From assembly GCA_963853835.1 (NCBI GenBank), contig OY970825.1, positions 26,784,835 to 26,848,834 on the forward strand: DNA of 64,000 nucleotides, given 5' to 3'. The notes under the pieces were generated by a model. It was given only the letters and a program-made list of their open reading frames with translations. It was not told the DNA's origin and searched no databases. Numbering within the stretch: the first letter of the stretch is position 1; each line of letters starts with the position of its first letter. Shown one piece after another: positions 10,790 through 22,837 of the stretch. A program made the position numbers and the translations under genes. The DNA is from Calendula officinalis. Its lineage: Eukaryota > Streptophyta > Magnoliopsida > Asterales > Asteraceae.

Positions 10790-13254
10790 GGAAAGTGATG
10801 GTGACCGACATGTGATGGTGATGATCCCACGAGCACCAAGATTTTATAATTCAGTACTTTTATGGATTCAATAAAAATAATTTTATTTCATTGTTTGAAT
10901 ATTTTTTATTTTTTTTATATTAAAACAAAGTTTCTGGTTTTAATAAATTCGAATCCATGGTTGAATTATATTGTGTGCATGTGTGATAATTACACTAGTC
11001 AAGTTTTATGACTAGATTGTAAGTCAAGTTTTGATTTACTCTATATTTCATGTTTTATACTTGTTTGATTGTTGTATGAATGAATAATGTCTTGATAGCT
11101 CAAGGTACTTAGATACTAGTAATTAGAAAGTTTTTTTTAATGAAAGTATTTAAGAGTTTTATGGAAGCATAAGGTTCAAAAGTTATTGAACTTAGTTAAA
11201 AAATCTTAAGTAATAGTCGTTACTTATGATAGTACGTTTTAAAGTATTAGTATTAATATAGTATGATTATATTGGATATAATCAAGATAGATTTTAAGAG
11301 TATCATTACAAGTCTTTTATACTTGTAATAAAGGATTTGATGAAGTCATAATTCCCTAATAGGAATAGTTGGATATTCGTAAAATCCAAGTGAAATGACT
11401 TAGACATTAAATGAACTCTTAAAAGGGACAAACTATATTAAAGTATTTAAGAATTAAAAGGTATTATTGCAAGTCTTTTATACTTGTAATAAATACATTA
11501 TTTAATCAAGTCGTAATTCCCTTACATGAATAACGGATATTTGAGAAATCCAAGAAATGACTTTGGCATTAAATAAAGTTCTTAAAGAATACTAATACAT
11601 TTAAGAATTGGAAGTATTCTTTCAAGTGTTTTATACTTGTTAGATACAGTAATCAATAAAGGTCATGATTCCCTAAACATGAATAGTGGATATTCGCAAA
11701 TCTAAAGGATGATCTTAACTATTGATAGAATTCTTGAAAGATTAAACTACAAGTTATTGACTAGGTCAAAGTAGTAGTTTAAGTGATGCTTAAATTCCAT
11801 AAAAGATAGTGGGAGCTATGACTAACATAATTCATTAAAGATATTAATGAATTGAGTGAGTTAGTAAGACATTAACAACAAGGTTTTACCAAGTCGTTAG
11901 CAAAAGAGTTAAGAGAAATAATAAATGATCGTTAATTAGACTATTGCAAACCTAATAGCGTGATCACAAGTCTTGTGATTAATTATTGCATATCTAATAG
12001 GTTGTTCACACTCCAGTGGATAACATAATCGTTTAAGGAAATTTCTTTAACTAGTAGTAAAGATATATCTACAAATCAAGTAACTAAAAGAGGCTTTAGT
12101 TACAAGGAGAATTTTATGAATTCAAGAAACTAAGGAGTTAATTTCCAATCCTCCTATGTTTACCGAATTGCATAAAAGGCAAGACTGGAATATGTTCTAG
12201 ATTGTTGCAAGAACAAAATCTAGCAAAGGCAAAAGAAATAATATTTTTCAAATACTTGTCTTATGTATTTAGTTTAATAGAAATGACTGGTTTAGTGATA
12301 AAGTTACAATTAAGGTTGTAAAAGTCATTAAGTAATCAACACGAACAAAAGGAATAAGTAATGATCCAGTCATAATTCGGTATCTATGTCCAGTGAGGAA
12401 TAATACTCGAGTTAGAATCATTTTTATTCAAACTTTGTATGTTTTACAATATCCATGAATAAAAGTCTTTTTATTCAAAAAGATATAAATCCGTGACTAC
12501 TCGTCTTGGTGGGAACCTTGATGGGACGTTAAACATCATCGCGGTATTTCGTGGTAGATTCGAGGTTCTTCGAAGATAGCTACGCAAGTTTTGTGTAAAC
12601 CAAATATCGGTGATATTCTGTTGGAGCTCAACGAATATTGGATTGACCACTGTGACAATACTTCGTGGTTGAAAAGTTCAAAAGTATTGTTCACTAGGAT
12701 TATCCTTAAGCCTGAGGTATTTGGTTTAGGAAACGATGACTAATGTGCTTTGGTTCGTCTTAGACAAGTCTAAAATATGGTTGTCATACGAGGCCTTACT
12801 GGGATAAACGGAAGTTGTATTTTGAATCGAAATATAACAAGATGGTAATTGCACCTCCTTTTTAGGAGAGATATTTATGGGTCCTTTGACATGATGAGAT
12901 AACTGGAAAGTGCATGACCATGCCCAAACGAACTGATTTGTTCTTTGTCCTTTATCACAACAGTTTGAATCAAGAAGTCATGAAATGATTTCGAATATAG
13001 GAGTTGATAATTTCTACCATGCTCGTATTCGTTATCACAAATATCGTGCTGCAAGGGATGAACCTAACATAGTTGCCCAAGAAGTAGAGATTGAGTGTTC
13101 TTTACTAGGAGACGCTATTAGAGAGTTTTCCATAAACTATACCTGGGTTACATAAGTTGTTTTTATGGGGTTGGTTACCTACATGCCCATCTAGAAGGCC
13201 ACTGTAGCTCGTATCATAAAGACAAAGGTTACGAACTTGCACAAAGTGGGAGTC
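10790..13254 (+). other. Noncoding interior of element E, ending in polypurine tract
   Basis: No protein domain is seen in any frame. The segment around 12830-12890 (AAGATGG, GCACCTCC, AGAGATATTT words in order) resembles the 3' noncoding region of Copia A (about 28990-29060, complement), which supports common ancestry. The stretch ends with AAGTGGGAGTC, the presumed polypurine tract. Confidence 0.6.
11290..11760 (+). repeat. Three diverged tandem repeats of about 150-170 bp
   Basis: Three successive units each contain CAAGTNTTTTATACTTGT, a later AATTCCCTNANATGAATA-like core, GGATATTCG, and end near ATTAAATNNANTTCTTAAA. Units start near 11300, 11465 and 11610. They lie in the noncoding stretch between gag and the 3' LTR of element E. 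Confidence 0.7.
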
Positions 13255-13746
13255 TGAAGGATTTATGTGCACAGTTAGTCAACCTATGATGATACATCTA
13301 TGCCTACGAAACACTTAAGGGTCACACCGATGAGTGCATGTAATTTGAGCAAGATATGCAATGATACTACGAAGAGGAATGATTCATAAAGTCATTATGA
13401 ATCAGTTAAGTATTAAGTTAAGTTTAACTTATTACTAGATTGGTTTAACTAACTTATTAATACAAGTGTTTGTACATTTACTAGTTGAGTAAATATACAA
13501 TGTGTTAATTATAGATTATCCATGATATGATTTAAAGCTATTAAATCATATAGTAATTGGATAATATTGTTATATAAATTATATAAAGGTTATTATATAA
13601 TTAATTATTAGAAGTATAAATACAAGTATATATTTCATGTATATGGGTACCGAAATATATTAGTGTATTAAAACTAGACATTTAATAGTTAAGTACAACA
13701 ATAATAAACTAGTTAAACTATAAGGGGAAATGGGTACCGAAATATA

Positions 13747-14425
13747 TTAGTCTATTTCATAAATTTCATCTAACATCTGGGACGGCACATTCAACTTACA
13801 ACCGAACTCATAAGACACAAACGAATAATTGGAACCCGGATCAAATAATATATGAGTTGGCAAGGAGTTAATGAATAGAGTACCTGACACCACATCGTGT
13901 GCCTCCTTCGCCTCCTCCCGAGTAAGTTGGAAGGATCGCCCCTTCACCTTTGCCGGCTCCACCTCCTTTTGAGCCGTGGACACCATTGATTCGGTTCCCT
14001 TCTTCGGCCACACATTGCTATAGTGCCCCTTCTCGTGACACGAGAAACATTCCACCTCGGCCAATGGCTTGGCCTTACAATCCCGGGCTATATGCCCCGA
14101 CCTACCACAACTAAAGCAAGATTTCGACCCACTTCGGCATTCGGCGGTATGATATTCCCCGCACTTCTTGCACGAGCCAACACTTCCTTGTTTAGAGAAG
14201 CTCGAAGTGAACTTCCCTTTCTTGAACGAACTAAGCCGCTCTCGGCCTTCCTCTTCTCGCCCACATGGGCCCTCTAGGCAACCCGTGCCTCATTCACTTC
14301 TTCCACACCTCGGGCGGCACTAATGGCCTCATCAAGTGTGACCGCCCTCTTCACTTCCAATTGGTAATCCCACGGTAACCCATTAGCATACCGGACCACC
14401 CTCAACCTCTCATCCGAGTAGGTTT
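13747..14425 (-). pseudogene. Gypsy gag C-terminal part and start of protease (element G)
   Basis: It continues gag from 21848. A stop interrupts the frame near 14275. A zinc knuckle CFSCHEKGHYSNVW follows, with the last Cys changed to Trp, then the start of an aspartic protease with LFDPGSNYSFVS, where the usual D-S-G catalytic motif reads D-P-G. The sequence ends in element E DNA at about 13746. The protein cannot be functional. Confidence 0.75.
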
Positions 14426-15312
14426 TGTTGGAATATGCTTCACGCGTATAACATATAGTTATATGGTTAGTTGTTTGTGAGCCTAAAGGGTCACACACTT
14501 AAACACTTAACACCATAAGATATATAGTGTAATTAGGGTAATTACATTATATATTAATATAAGCTACATGCTTGTATATAATAAGTTTAATATTAAATGT
14601 TAATATTGAAAGAGCAAACTAGAAGGAACAAAAGCTAGGGACTAGAGTGCAAATAAAACAAATGGTTTATGGAAATCATTAAAGGGTGTTTAATGGCACC
14701 ATTAAAGAGACATAATGGCTCCATAAACTCTCTTCTTGCTCTCTTGTTTTACAAGTCCACCATCACCATTTTCTCTCTAGTTTTTGCTTCCTCTTTGCTT
14801 GAAGATTGGACTAGCATCCATTGGTGTTCTAGCACAAGTGTTGTGTGGATCAACTTTAGAGGTATTCCCGTTGAATACTTGGTTTCCATTCGTCACCATC
14901 CTCAACCAATTCCATCTAAAGATCAAAGGCTTCAAGGGTATGAAATGTTCTTCCTAACTCTTTGATTTCTTCATTAGTTTAATTGTACTCCCTCCGTCCC
15001 ACAAAAAAGTTCCCATTTCTATCATAAATTTTGTCCCACAAAAAAGTTCCCATTTCTATTAAATAATATTATTATTATGGGCCCCACCACCAACTATCTC
15101 TTAAAAACACTTTCTCTCTCCAATTAACCTTATATTTTAATCAAAAATAGTACCAAAGACCCCACTATCAACTATCTCCTAAATACTTGTGCCCAAAGAA
15201 AATGGAAACTTTTTTGTGGGACAGAGGGAGTATGATTTAATATTAGATCCGTTTATGGTGATAAACATTTTTCGCTGCGTTTGTTACTTGTAATAACCGA
15301 AAATCACCATTA
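14426..15312 (+). repeat. 5' LTR of element F, carrying a MITE
   Basis: 887 bp including a 243-bp Stowaway insertion. It also has about 33 bp (near 14560-14595) that the 3' copy lacks. A 98-codon open frame (14669-14965) is present in both LTRs, but its few changes are mostly amino-acid changing, so I do not treat it as a gene. Confidence 0.9.
14988..15230. mobile_element. Stowaway MITE (Tc1/mariner)
   Basis: The ends CTCCCTCCGTCCCA and its complement GGGACAGAGGGAG are classic Stowaway termini, and TA is duplicated (14986-14987 and 15231-15232). The left arm repeats TCCCACAAAAAAGTTCCCA once more internally. The matching site in the 3' LTR (near 21766) is empty, so the insertion happened after element F integrated. 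Confidence 0.93.
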
Positions 15313-17149
15313 GTGGTATCAGAGCCATTATATTAATGATATAAATAGCTAGATTTTGTGAAAAATGGCAAAAATTAACCGGTTTTGATGTTTTTTTAAT
15401 CCCGATCGGAAAAGAGAGAAAAAAACCCGTAGGGTTTTTTTTGTTCTTTTTTTTCGTTTTTTTATAAAAAAAAAGATGGGTTAAAATATTGTATTTTTGG
15501 AACCCCATTGTCACTTATTACAAAATCAAATCAAAAAATTAATCTAGTTTATTGAATTTTTTTATTATTTGGCTTGGAATTACTTGTTTAATTTTGTTTT
15601 TATATGGCAAAACATGTATTTTTGCCATATCCCAAGCCAAAGCCTTGTCAATTGTTGCTTGTTTGTGTAAACCGATGAAAGCCTAGACCTTTGTAAATGA
15701 ATGTGTTGATTGTTTGGTTGTTTGGTTGATTTTGGGAAAAGCCGTGTTTTTTGGCTTAAATTGTTGTAATTTGTTTCAATTTTTCCTTTTATTTTTGGTG
15801 CCATTTTTTGGGGAAAATTTCATTGTAAAAGTATTTAGAATAGTTATATTTTGTTTCTTTGTACTTTGTAATTTGTTGACCAAAGGTGAAGAAAAGATGA
15901 GGGCAATACAACAATTTTCGCCACCTCCTGCGCAGCTGCACGAAAACAGACTTTCCCGGAGATTGGCTATTCCGTTGGACCTGAAACCACCGAAGACTCC
16001 TTCAGTGACTTTTCGGGCCTTGAAGTCAGACTGAATTTTCTGGCAGAATGTATTTTTTCACAATTGTTGGTTTCTACTTGCCCATGAATGTCATGAGGGC
16101 AAGTGGGAGCCCATTGGGTTTATGTAGGCCCGTTTGGGTTCATGTTGGCCCGTCCCCTAGTTTGACCCTTTGGTCCGTCGTGATGACTCACGTGACCGAA
16201 CCTAGGATTTCGTCAGTCGAGGTTTGAACAAAAATATGTTGCATGTTTTTATTTATGTTTGTGGTTGTTTTCTTTTCTATTAGATACAAAACAAATAAAA
16301 CAATTAAAATATGATTTTAGACATAAACATTAAAAACATCCAAACCTTTGATCATCTATGATTACTAGTTAATCATTGATGATTATACTTTAATCTAAAA
16401 ATTGTTTTGAGATTAAACTAAGTTTAAATATGATTTGAAACTTAGCCCTTAATAATCGCTAAATGTTTTTACCGTTTATTAAACGACTTATGAAGTGGTA
16501 TGAATGAAGTACATGATTCATTCATATCTTAATAAAATTTTATTAATTAAAATTTAACATACCTAAAATTTAAGTCACTCCGTCCAATCGGTTGATAATC
16601 ACTTGCTTCTATTTTTGAATTCACGAGAGACGTGGTTTGAATTTAGATCTGAGGTCCTTATTCTCTACGCATGAGACCTAGAGCTATTTTGACATGATTT
16701 CACATTGGATGACTTAATCGAGTTAACGGTGAGACCTTGACTCGAGGCGAAGATGCGACAAACATGCCACTTGACCCTAGATGCTTGTTCATTAGGTGCC
16801 ATGAAGTCCCATACCTCTAAGAGTTGCACTTGTAATGCAATTGTTGATCGTCACCTACCTATTAGATCTATCATCTCTAGCAGATCAACTGATGCGATGA
16901 TAGAAGCTTAATGGGATCTTAGCTTTTAATTAAAATTAATTGGGTAGTTAATTGATTAAAAGAAATTATTATTGAAAATACTATTTTTTGAACTTTGTGT
17001 GTTATACAGATAACAACAACAAAACAAAACCTAAGTATCTCCACTCTAAAATCAGTTCTTGAAAACTGAAACTGACTAATATCAACTTTATCGACTGATA
17101 TCGAACTCTAAGGATTGTCCTTAGAGATGAGAACAAGTTGATACACCTA
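15313..17149 (+). other. Untranslated leader of element F
   Basis: Begins with the primer-binding site. No coding sequence is recognised until about 17150. T-rich stretches at 15395-15475 and 15700-15870 stand out. Confidence 0.55.
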
Positions 17150-20100
17150 TAAGAGGCCTTACCTGAGACACCTCCTGCAAATGCTTCTGCTGATGTTCGT
17201 CAAACCTTTATCGAAACGTTTTAACGAATACCAAGAAGTCGCTACTCCTATGCTTGTGAGCATGAACCCCGAGATGTGAAAGAACTTCGAGGAACTCACA
17301 ACATATGACATGATAAGCGAGTTGAAAATGATATTCAACAACAAGCAGAACATGAACTGTTCAAAACAGTTAAAGCGTTCCACGCTTACAAGCAGGCTAG
17401 GCCAATCAAATAGCACTTATATCTTGAATATGAAATGCTATATTGATCAAATGGAACGTCTTGGTTACCCATTGCCACAAGTTCTTGGAATGAGCTTGAT
17501 TCGTACCTCACTCTATGACCAGTTTGAAAAGAGTTTTAAAAATACATAGCATGAGGAAGACAATTGGTGTATTACATGCTATGGTAAAACTGGTTGAGCA
17601 AAGGTTACCCAATTCTTTTCTAGCAATCAGGGAAGGTAAACTGCAAGCACAAGGCAAGAGTCTATGTAAGGGTAATCTAGTTTACTTTTCCAAACCTACG
17701 ATTCCCCCACTTGCTAAAAAGGAGCACCCTACAAAGGATATTTCTTGCCATCATTGAGATGAAACCGGCCATTGAAGGAGGAACTCTCCTGCCTACTTGG
17801 CAAGAGTTGATGAAGGACAAATGTGTTATGGCTAGCACATTAGGTATCTTCATTGTAGAACTCTATACTTTTACTAATAAATCTTGAGTGTATGACACTA
17901 AGTGTGGAACTCACATTTACACAAATGTGCAAGATTAAAAGTAAAGTATAAAACTAAAATAATGGAAGCTGTGATTTAATCCTTCCTAATGTGTTAATTA
18001 TTGTTATGAATAATTGTTAATTATGCATTGTTTAGCTTTATCGTTTGTTAAATAATGATTTATTCAAACTATTATGGATTATGATATTTTGTTTTATGAA
18101 AAATAACATATTTTATAACTATTCATTGTAATAGTATGCTTGAAATTGATATGCATGATCCAGATTCAAACGATAGTTCTATATAGAAATGTAGCACTCA
18201 AGAATCCAAAACGGTTTGGATTCCATTTACCTAGAGCATTGTCATCTTTTCCACATAAACAAGAAACACATTTTGACACTACCACACGAAGGGCTTATTA
18301 ACAAATGATTATGAATCATTTAAATGCCTCTCTTGTATATTATGGAAAGATAACAAGAAAGTTTTTCTCCCATGTTGGCGAAAGAGCTAAAAATCTACTT
18401 GGACTCATACATACTGATGTATGTGGCCCTTTTAGAACTAAGACTAGGGAAGGTGTTACCTACTTTATCACTTCCACTGATGATTTCAGTAGTTTGGTTA
18501 TGTTTACTTGATTAAACATAAACATAAAATCTTTGAAACGTTCAAAGCTTTCTAAAGTGATGTAGAAAATCAACTCGGCAAGACAACAAAGGATTTCCGT
18601 CCTAATCGAGGAGGAAAATACATGAGCAAAGAGTTTCAGGATCATCCAACCCAACGTGAGATTGTCTCACAATTATCTCCTCCATACACTCCACAAGATC
18701 ATGGTGTGTCTGAAAGGAGATATCGGACCCTGCTTGACATGGTTCGATCTATGATGAGTCCTAATACTCTTCCTCTATCCTTTTGAGGGTCATGCACTGA
18801 AGTGTGATGCTCGAATACTTAATATGGTTCCGACCAAGAGGTTAAAAATACACCATATGTAATATGGCATGGAAAGTCCCTAATTTGTCTTGCTTGAAGA
18901 TGTTGGGTTGTGAGGATCTCGTGGAACGAGACATGCCGAACAAACTTGAGCCCATATCTATCAATTGTATCTTCGTTACTATTTTACTACCCACCTGAGA
19001 ACAAATTGTTGTTCCTCGGTATGCTGAGTTTCTTGAGAACAGTCTTAATTCACAAAGCAAGTGGGAGCACTATAGACTTTGACAAGATTCAAAGCGAAGA
19101 TGCACAACCTTCTGGTAACACTAGCAAATATCATTATGAGGTTGGACATATATATGTTGGACCACAGAATGATGTTGTTCCCATTCGTAGGTCCGCAAGG
19201 ACACCTCATGCACCTGAACGATATAGATTTATGTCGATGCTGAGGGGAAAAGTTTCGAGGATCATAATGAACCCCCTAACTGTCAAGTTGCATTATCGAA
19301 TTTTGAATTCGAAAAATGACTTGAAGCTATGAATGCGAAAATGAAATCCATAAGAGACAATCAAGTTTTGAACTCAGTTGGTGTTTCTCAAAATAGTAAG
19401 ATTGTTGACATGGATGAAAATATACACACCTATAAAGCTCTTGTAGTAGCAAGAGGTTACACTCAATTCTACGAGATTGACAACGATGAAACCTTCTCGC
19501 TTGTTACTAAAGACGTTAGGATTCTTATAGCCAAAGTAGTGTACTTTGACTATGAGATTTGGTTAATGATGAAATAAAACGTTTGTTTCATCTAAAATCC
19601 AAACTGAGCATGTGTATATATGAAAGCTAGTGGGAGCATTTTCATTTCTCAAATCATACATGTTGATGACATGTCACTCATGTGAAACACTATACCATGG
19701 CTACAAGATGAAAATCCTAGCTTGGAAATGTTTTGACATGAAGGATTGTAGAAATACGACACACATACTTGAAGTTAAGAATCTATTGGGATAGATCAAA
19801 GCGGTTGATTGGTTTAAGTCAGAGTGCTTACATTGACAAAATTCTAAAATGGTTTAGAATGAATGCTCCCAAACGAGGAAGTCCTCGTATATAACAAAAT
19901 GTAAACTTGAGTGAGACTCAAGGACCTTCCACACCTGATGTCATGAAACGAATGAATGTAATCCCCTATGAGTCGGCTAGTCCATTCATCATGTACGTTG
20001 TAAGAAGCACTAGGCCAAACGTAACGTCCTTAAGGGATCTTACTAGAAAATATCAACAGAATCCACGAGAGAGTCACTGGATCACTGTTAAGAACACATT

Positions 20101-20390
20101 GAAGTATTTTTTGAAATACTGGATATATGTTCATTGGTTATGGTGGAGATACCAAACTGAAGCTAAGTATACTTGCTATACTTATGCTAGTTTTGAAATA
20201 GGTCGTGATGACGCTAGACCCTATTTACGAAGGTTCACTACATTCGAATGATTAATCGAGATATGTGAAATTCGTACTCTTAAAGCTCAAACAGATAACT
20301 AACTAGCTTACACTTTATCGAACTCAATGTCTTGTACCAAACATATTGAATATGAATGGAACATTGGAGTTCGACAAGCTATTAGTTTCA
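17150..20390 (+). pseudogene. Decayed Copia gag-pol of element F
   Basis: Recognisable pieces in order: a Copia capsid relic (17290-17760) with ESYLNMK-like and MERLGYP words, ending in a ruined zinc knuckle near 17745-17790; integrase pieces (18305-18785) with HTDVCGPF, a PNRGGKY in place of the SDRGGEY catalytic box, and PPYTPQDHGV; then reverse transcriptase pieces (19320-19580) with YKALVVARGYTQ; and a last RT/RNase H part (19900-20390). The palm motif of reverse transcriptase is lost (only HVDDM remains near 19658). Many stops and frameshifts separate the parts. Element F could not have moved with its own proteins. Confidence 0.82.
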
Positions 20391-21238
20391 TGTAAATCTG
20401 TTTTAGTATTTGGATAATGGAACATTGAGCAGTTTTTATTGGAATAAATTGATATATTTGATATGATCGGTTTTATATGAATATCTACTGTGTTCTATAT
20501 TTGCATGTTTATATCCATGAATATTTACTGCGTTTTATATTCTAAATTTTCCATTGTCATATTAATAATATGGGAATACTATTAAGACAAATCTGAAGGC
20601 ATTGATGACATTATCTTAGTATGACTAAGGATGATGAAATCAAACTCACATGTTGTTCATAATGATGCACAATTGGACTGACCCAACCTATAAGAAATCA
20701 CTTCCTAGATTTATGTCACAAGTGAATCTCACAAAGGCTTTGTCACTTATCCTCTGACTTGAGATGCAAGTTGGTTTGTGTATGTAGAGGGGAAAACTTT
20801 GATGTGGTTAAACGCTGACCTGAATAAGGCTGCTATAACAACCATTATCGGGTTTGTCATTAAGCATATGACAGACACGTGTAGTCAATAAAGAATTTGT
20901 TCCTCCACATATGTGGATTAGATACTACTGGGCCCCTCGATGATTTGAATAGATGTATGTGTGGCCACACCCAAAAGGTAATCAAGATGAATCTTGATTG
21001 GTTTTGGTAATCTACTTCAATGTATAGATCAAGAAACATAATCGTTGAAAGTTTAGATTGACATTAATCCTTGTCTAAAATTCAACAAAGTATCAGTAAC
21101 AAAAGGATAACTGCTCGAAAAACTTTGAACAAATATTTTATGAAACTCCTCATGTACTTCTAGGGGCATTGGCGGGTTGCAAGACTCTAACCTTTGCTTG
21201 TATAACTACTTGATGTTATCACGTGCGCAAGTGGGAGC

Positions 21239-21847
21239 TGTTAGAATATGCTTCACGCGTATAACATATAGTTATATGGCTAGTTGTTTGTGAGCCTAAA
21301 GGGTCACACACTTAAACACTTAACACCATAAGATATATAGTGTAATTAGGGTAATTACATTATATATTAATATTAAATGTTATATTGAAAGAGCAAACTA
21401 GAAGGAACAAAAGCTAGGGACTAGAGTGCAAATAAAACAAATGGTTTATGGAAATCATTAAAGGGTGTTTAATGGCACCATTAAAGAGACATAATGGCTC
21501 CATAAACTCTCTTCTTGCTCTCTTGTTTTACAAGCCCACCATCACCATTTTCTCTCTAGTTTTTGCTTCCTCTTTGCTTGAAGATTGGACTAGCATCCAT
21601 TGGTGTTCTAGCACAAGTGTTGTGTGGATCAACTTTAGAGGTATTCCCATTGAATACTTGGTTTCCATCTGTCACCATCCTCAACCAATTCCATCTAAAG
21701 ATCAAAGGCTTCAAGGGTATGAAATGTTCTTCCTAACTCTTTGATTTCTTCATTAGTTTAATTGTATGATTTAATATTAGATCCGTTTATGGTGATAAAC
21801 ATTTTTCCGTTGCGTTTGTTACTTGTAATAACCGAAAATCACCATTA
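21239..21847 (+). repeat. 3' LTR of element F
   Basis: 609 bp, directly after the polypurine tract. It lacks the MITE present in the 5' LTR. Confidence 0.9.
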
Positions 21848-22588
21848 GGTTTTAGCAACAAACGAGAGTAATCCCGTGAACTCTCTCGAGTATTCCTCAA
21901 CCGACATATCACCCTTCTTAAGGGTCACAAACTTCTCATGCATCTTTTCCAAATCCCTCTCGGGACAAAACTTCTTTTTCAACCTCGTGGTAAACTCATC
22001 CCACGACATCACCTCAATCACCTCCCTCCCGAGGGTTTCATACACAATATCCCATCACACCATAGCATCTTCTTTTAACAATTGTGACGCATACGTCACC
22101 ATATCGGCTTTCTTACACTTGCTACTACCGATGACCCGCTCGGTCTCTCAGATCCACCTCATAGTTACTTTCGGATCCGAACTTCCCGTATACACATTTG
22201 GCTTACAAGCCATGACGGATTTAAACGAACAACCTTCTTTCACCTTGGGCTTTGCCCTAGCATCACTTTGGCCACCCGTGGAGGATTTCCCCTCCCCGGT
22301 GCCACTACCCCAGGTTCTCCCATCCGACCTCGCTTCGGATTCACGGTCTCCCTCCGACCTCTCACGGTCCCCAATAATACGGTGCACTTCCTCGGCCACC
22401 GTCCCTTTGGTTTGATAAATAAGAGTTTGGAGATCCGCCATGGTTACCGGAGTCTTATTAGCTCCAACCTCCGATTCATCAACTCGATGCATCGACGGTT
22501 GACTTTCTTGCTCAACCACCCTCTCGACATTAGGTATCTCTTCCTCCCGGTTTTCCGGGGCTCTCCCACTTCGACGAGTGTTCACCAT
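21848..22588 (-). pseudogene. Gypsy gag, N-terminal part (element G)
   Basis: It begins MVNTRRSGR at 22588. The capsid part has EEYSREFTGL and WDEFTTRLKKKF, typical of Ty3/Gypsy retrotransposon gag proteins. A stop after about residue 146 and lost frame near 22140 show decay. The reading continues across element F at 14425 (TYSDERLRVVRYANGL). At its left end it is cut by F with a GGTTT duplication. Confidence 0.8.
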
Positions 22589-22837
22589 TTCTTTCGATCA
22601 AGACTATACGAAAGACATTAAACATTTAGTACCTTATGTACAATCCATTAGTCACATAAGACTCAATATCCATAATCACATAAACTTTCATAGGTCCCCT
22701 AGGTTCAACCCTAAACTTAACATAAAGTCTCAAGGTCAACCTATAATATCAAGGAATCTTACATTCCTAATGCTACAGTATAACACTAGGATGGTCATCC
22801 AACCTAATTCACTTAAACTATAGCTCTGATACCAAGT

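Larger units (their letters stand above)
14426..21847 (+). mobile_element. Element F: defective Copia retrotransposon
   Basis: Two LTRs (14426-15312 and 21239-21847) flank an interior with a methionine-tRNA primer-binding site (TGGTATCAGAGC from 15314) and a polypurine tract (CAAGTGGGAGC before 21239). The target duplication is GGTTT (14421-14425 and 21848-21852), inside gag of element G. LTRs begin TGTTRG and end ACCATTA rather than the usual CA. The LTRs are young (about 8 substitutions over 609 bp by hand count, plus indels), yet gag and pol are full of stops and deletions. Confidence 0.88.

Noticed and set aside
14669..14965. 98-codon open frame, repeated at 21448-21744
   Set aside because: It lies inside both LTRs of element F. 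The copies share it only because LTRs are duplicates; of four base changes three alter the protein, so no sign of selection.
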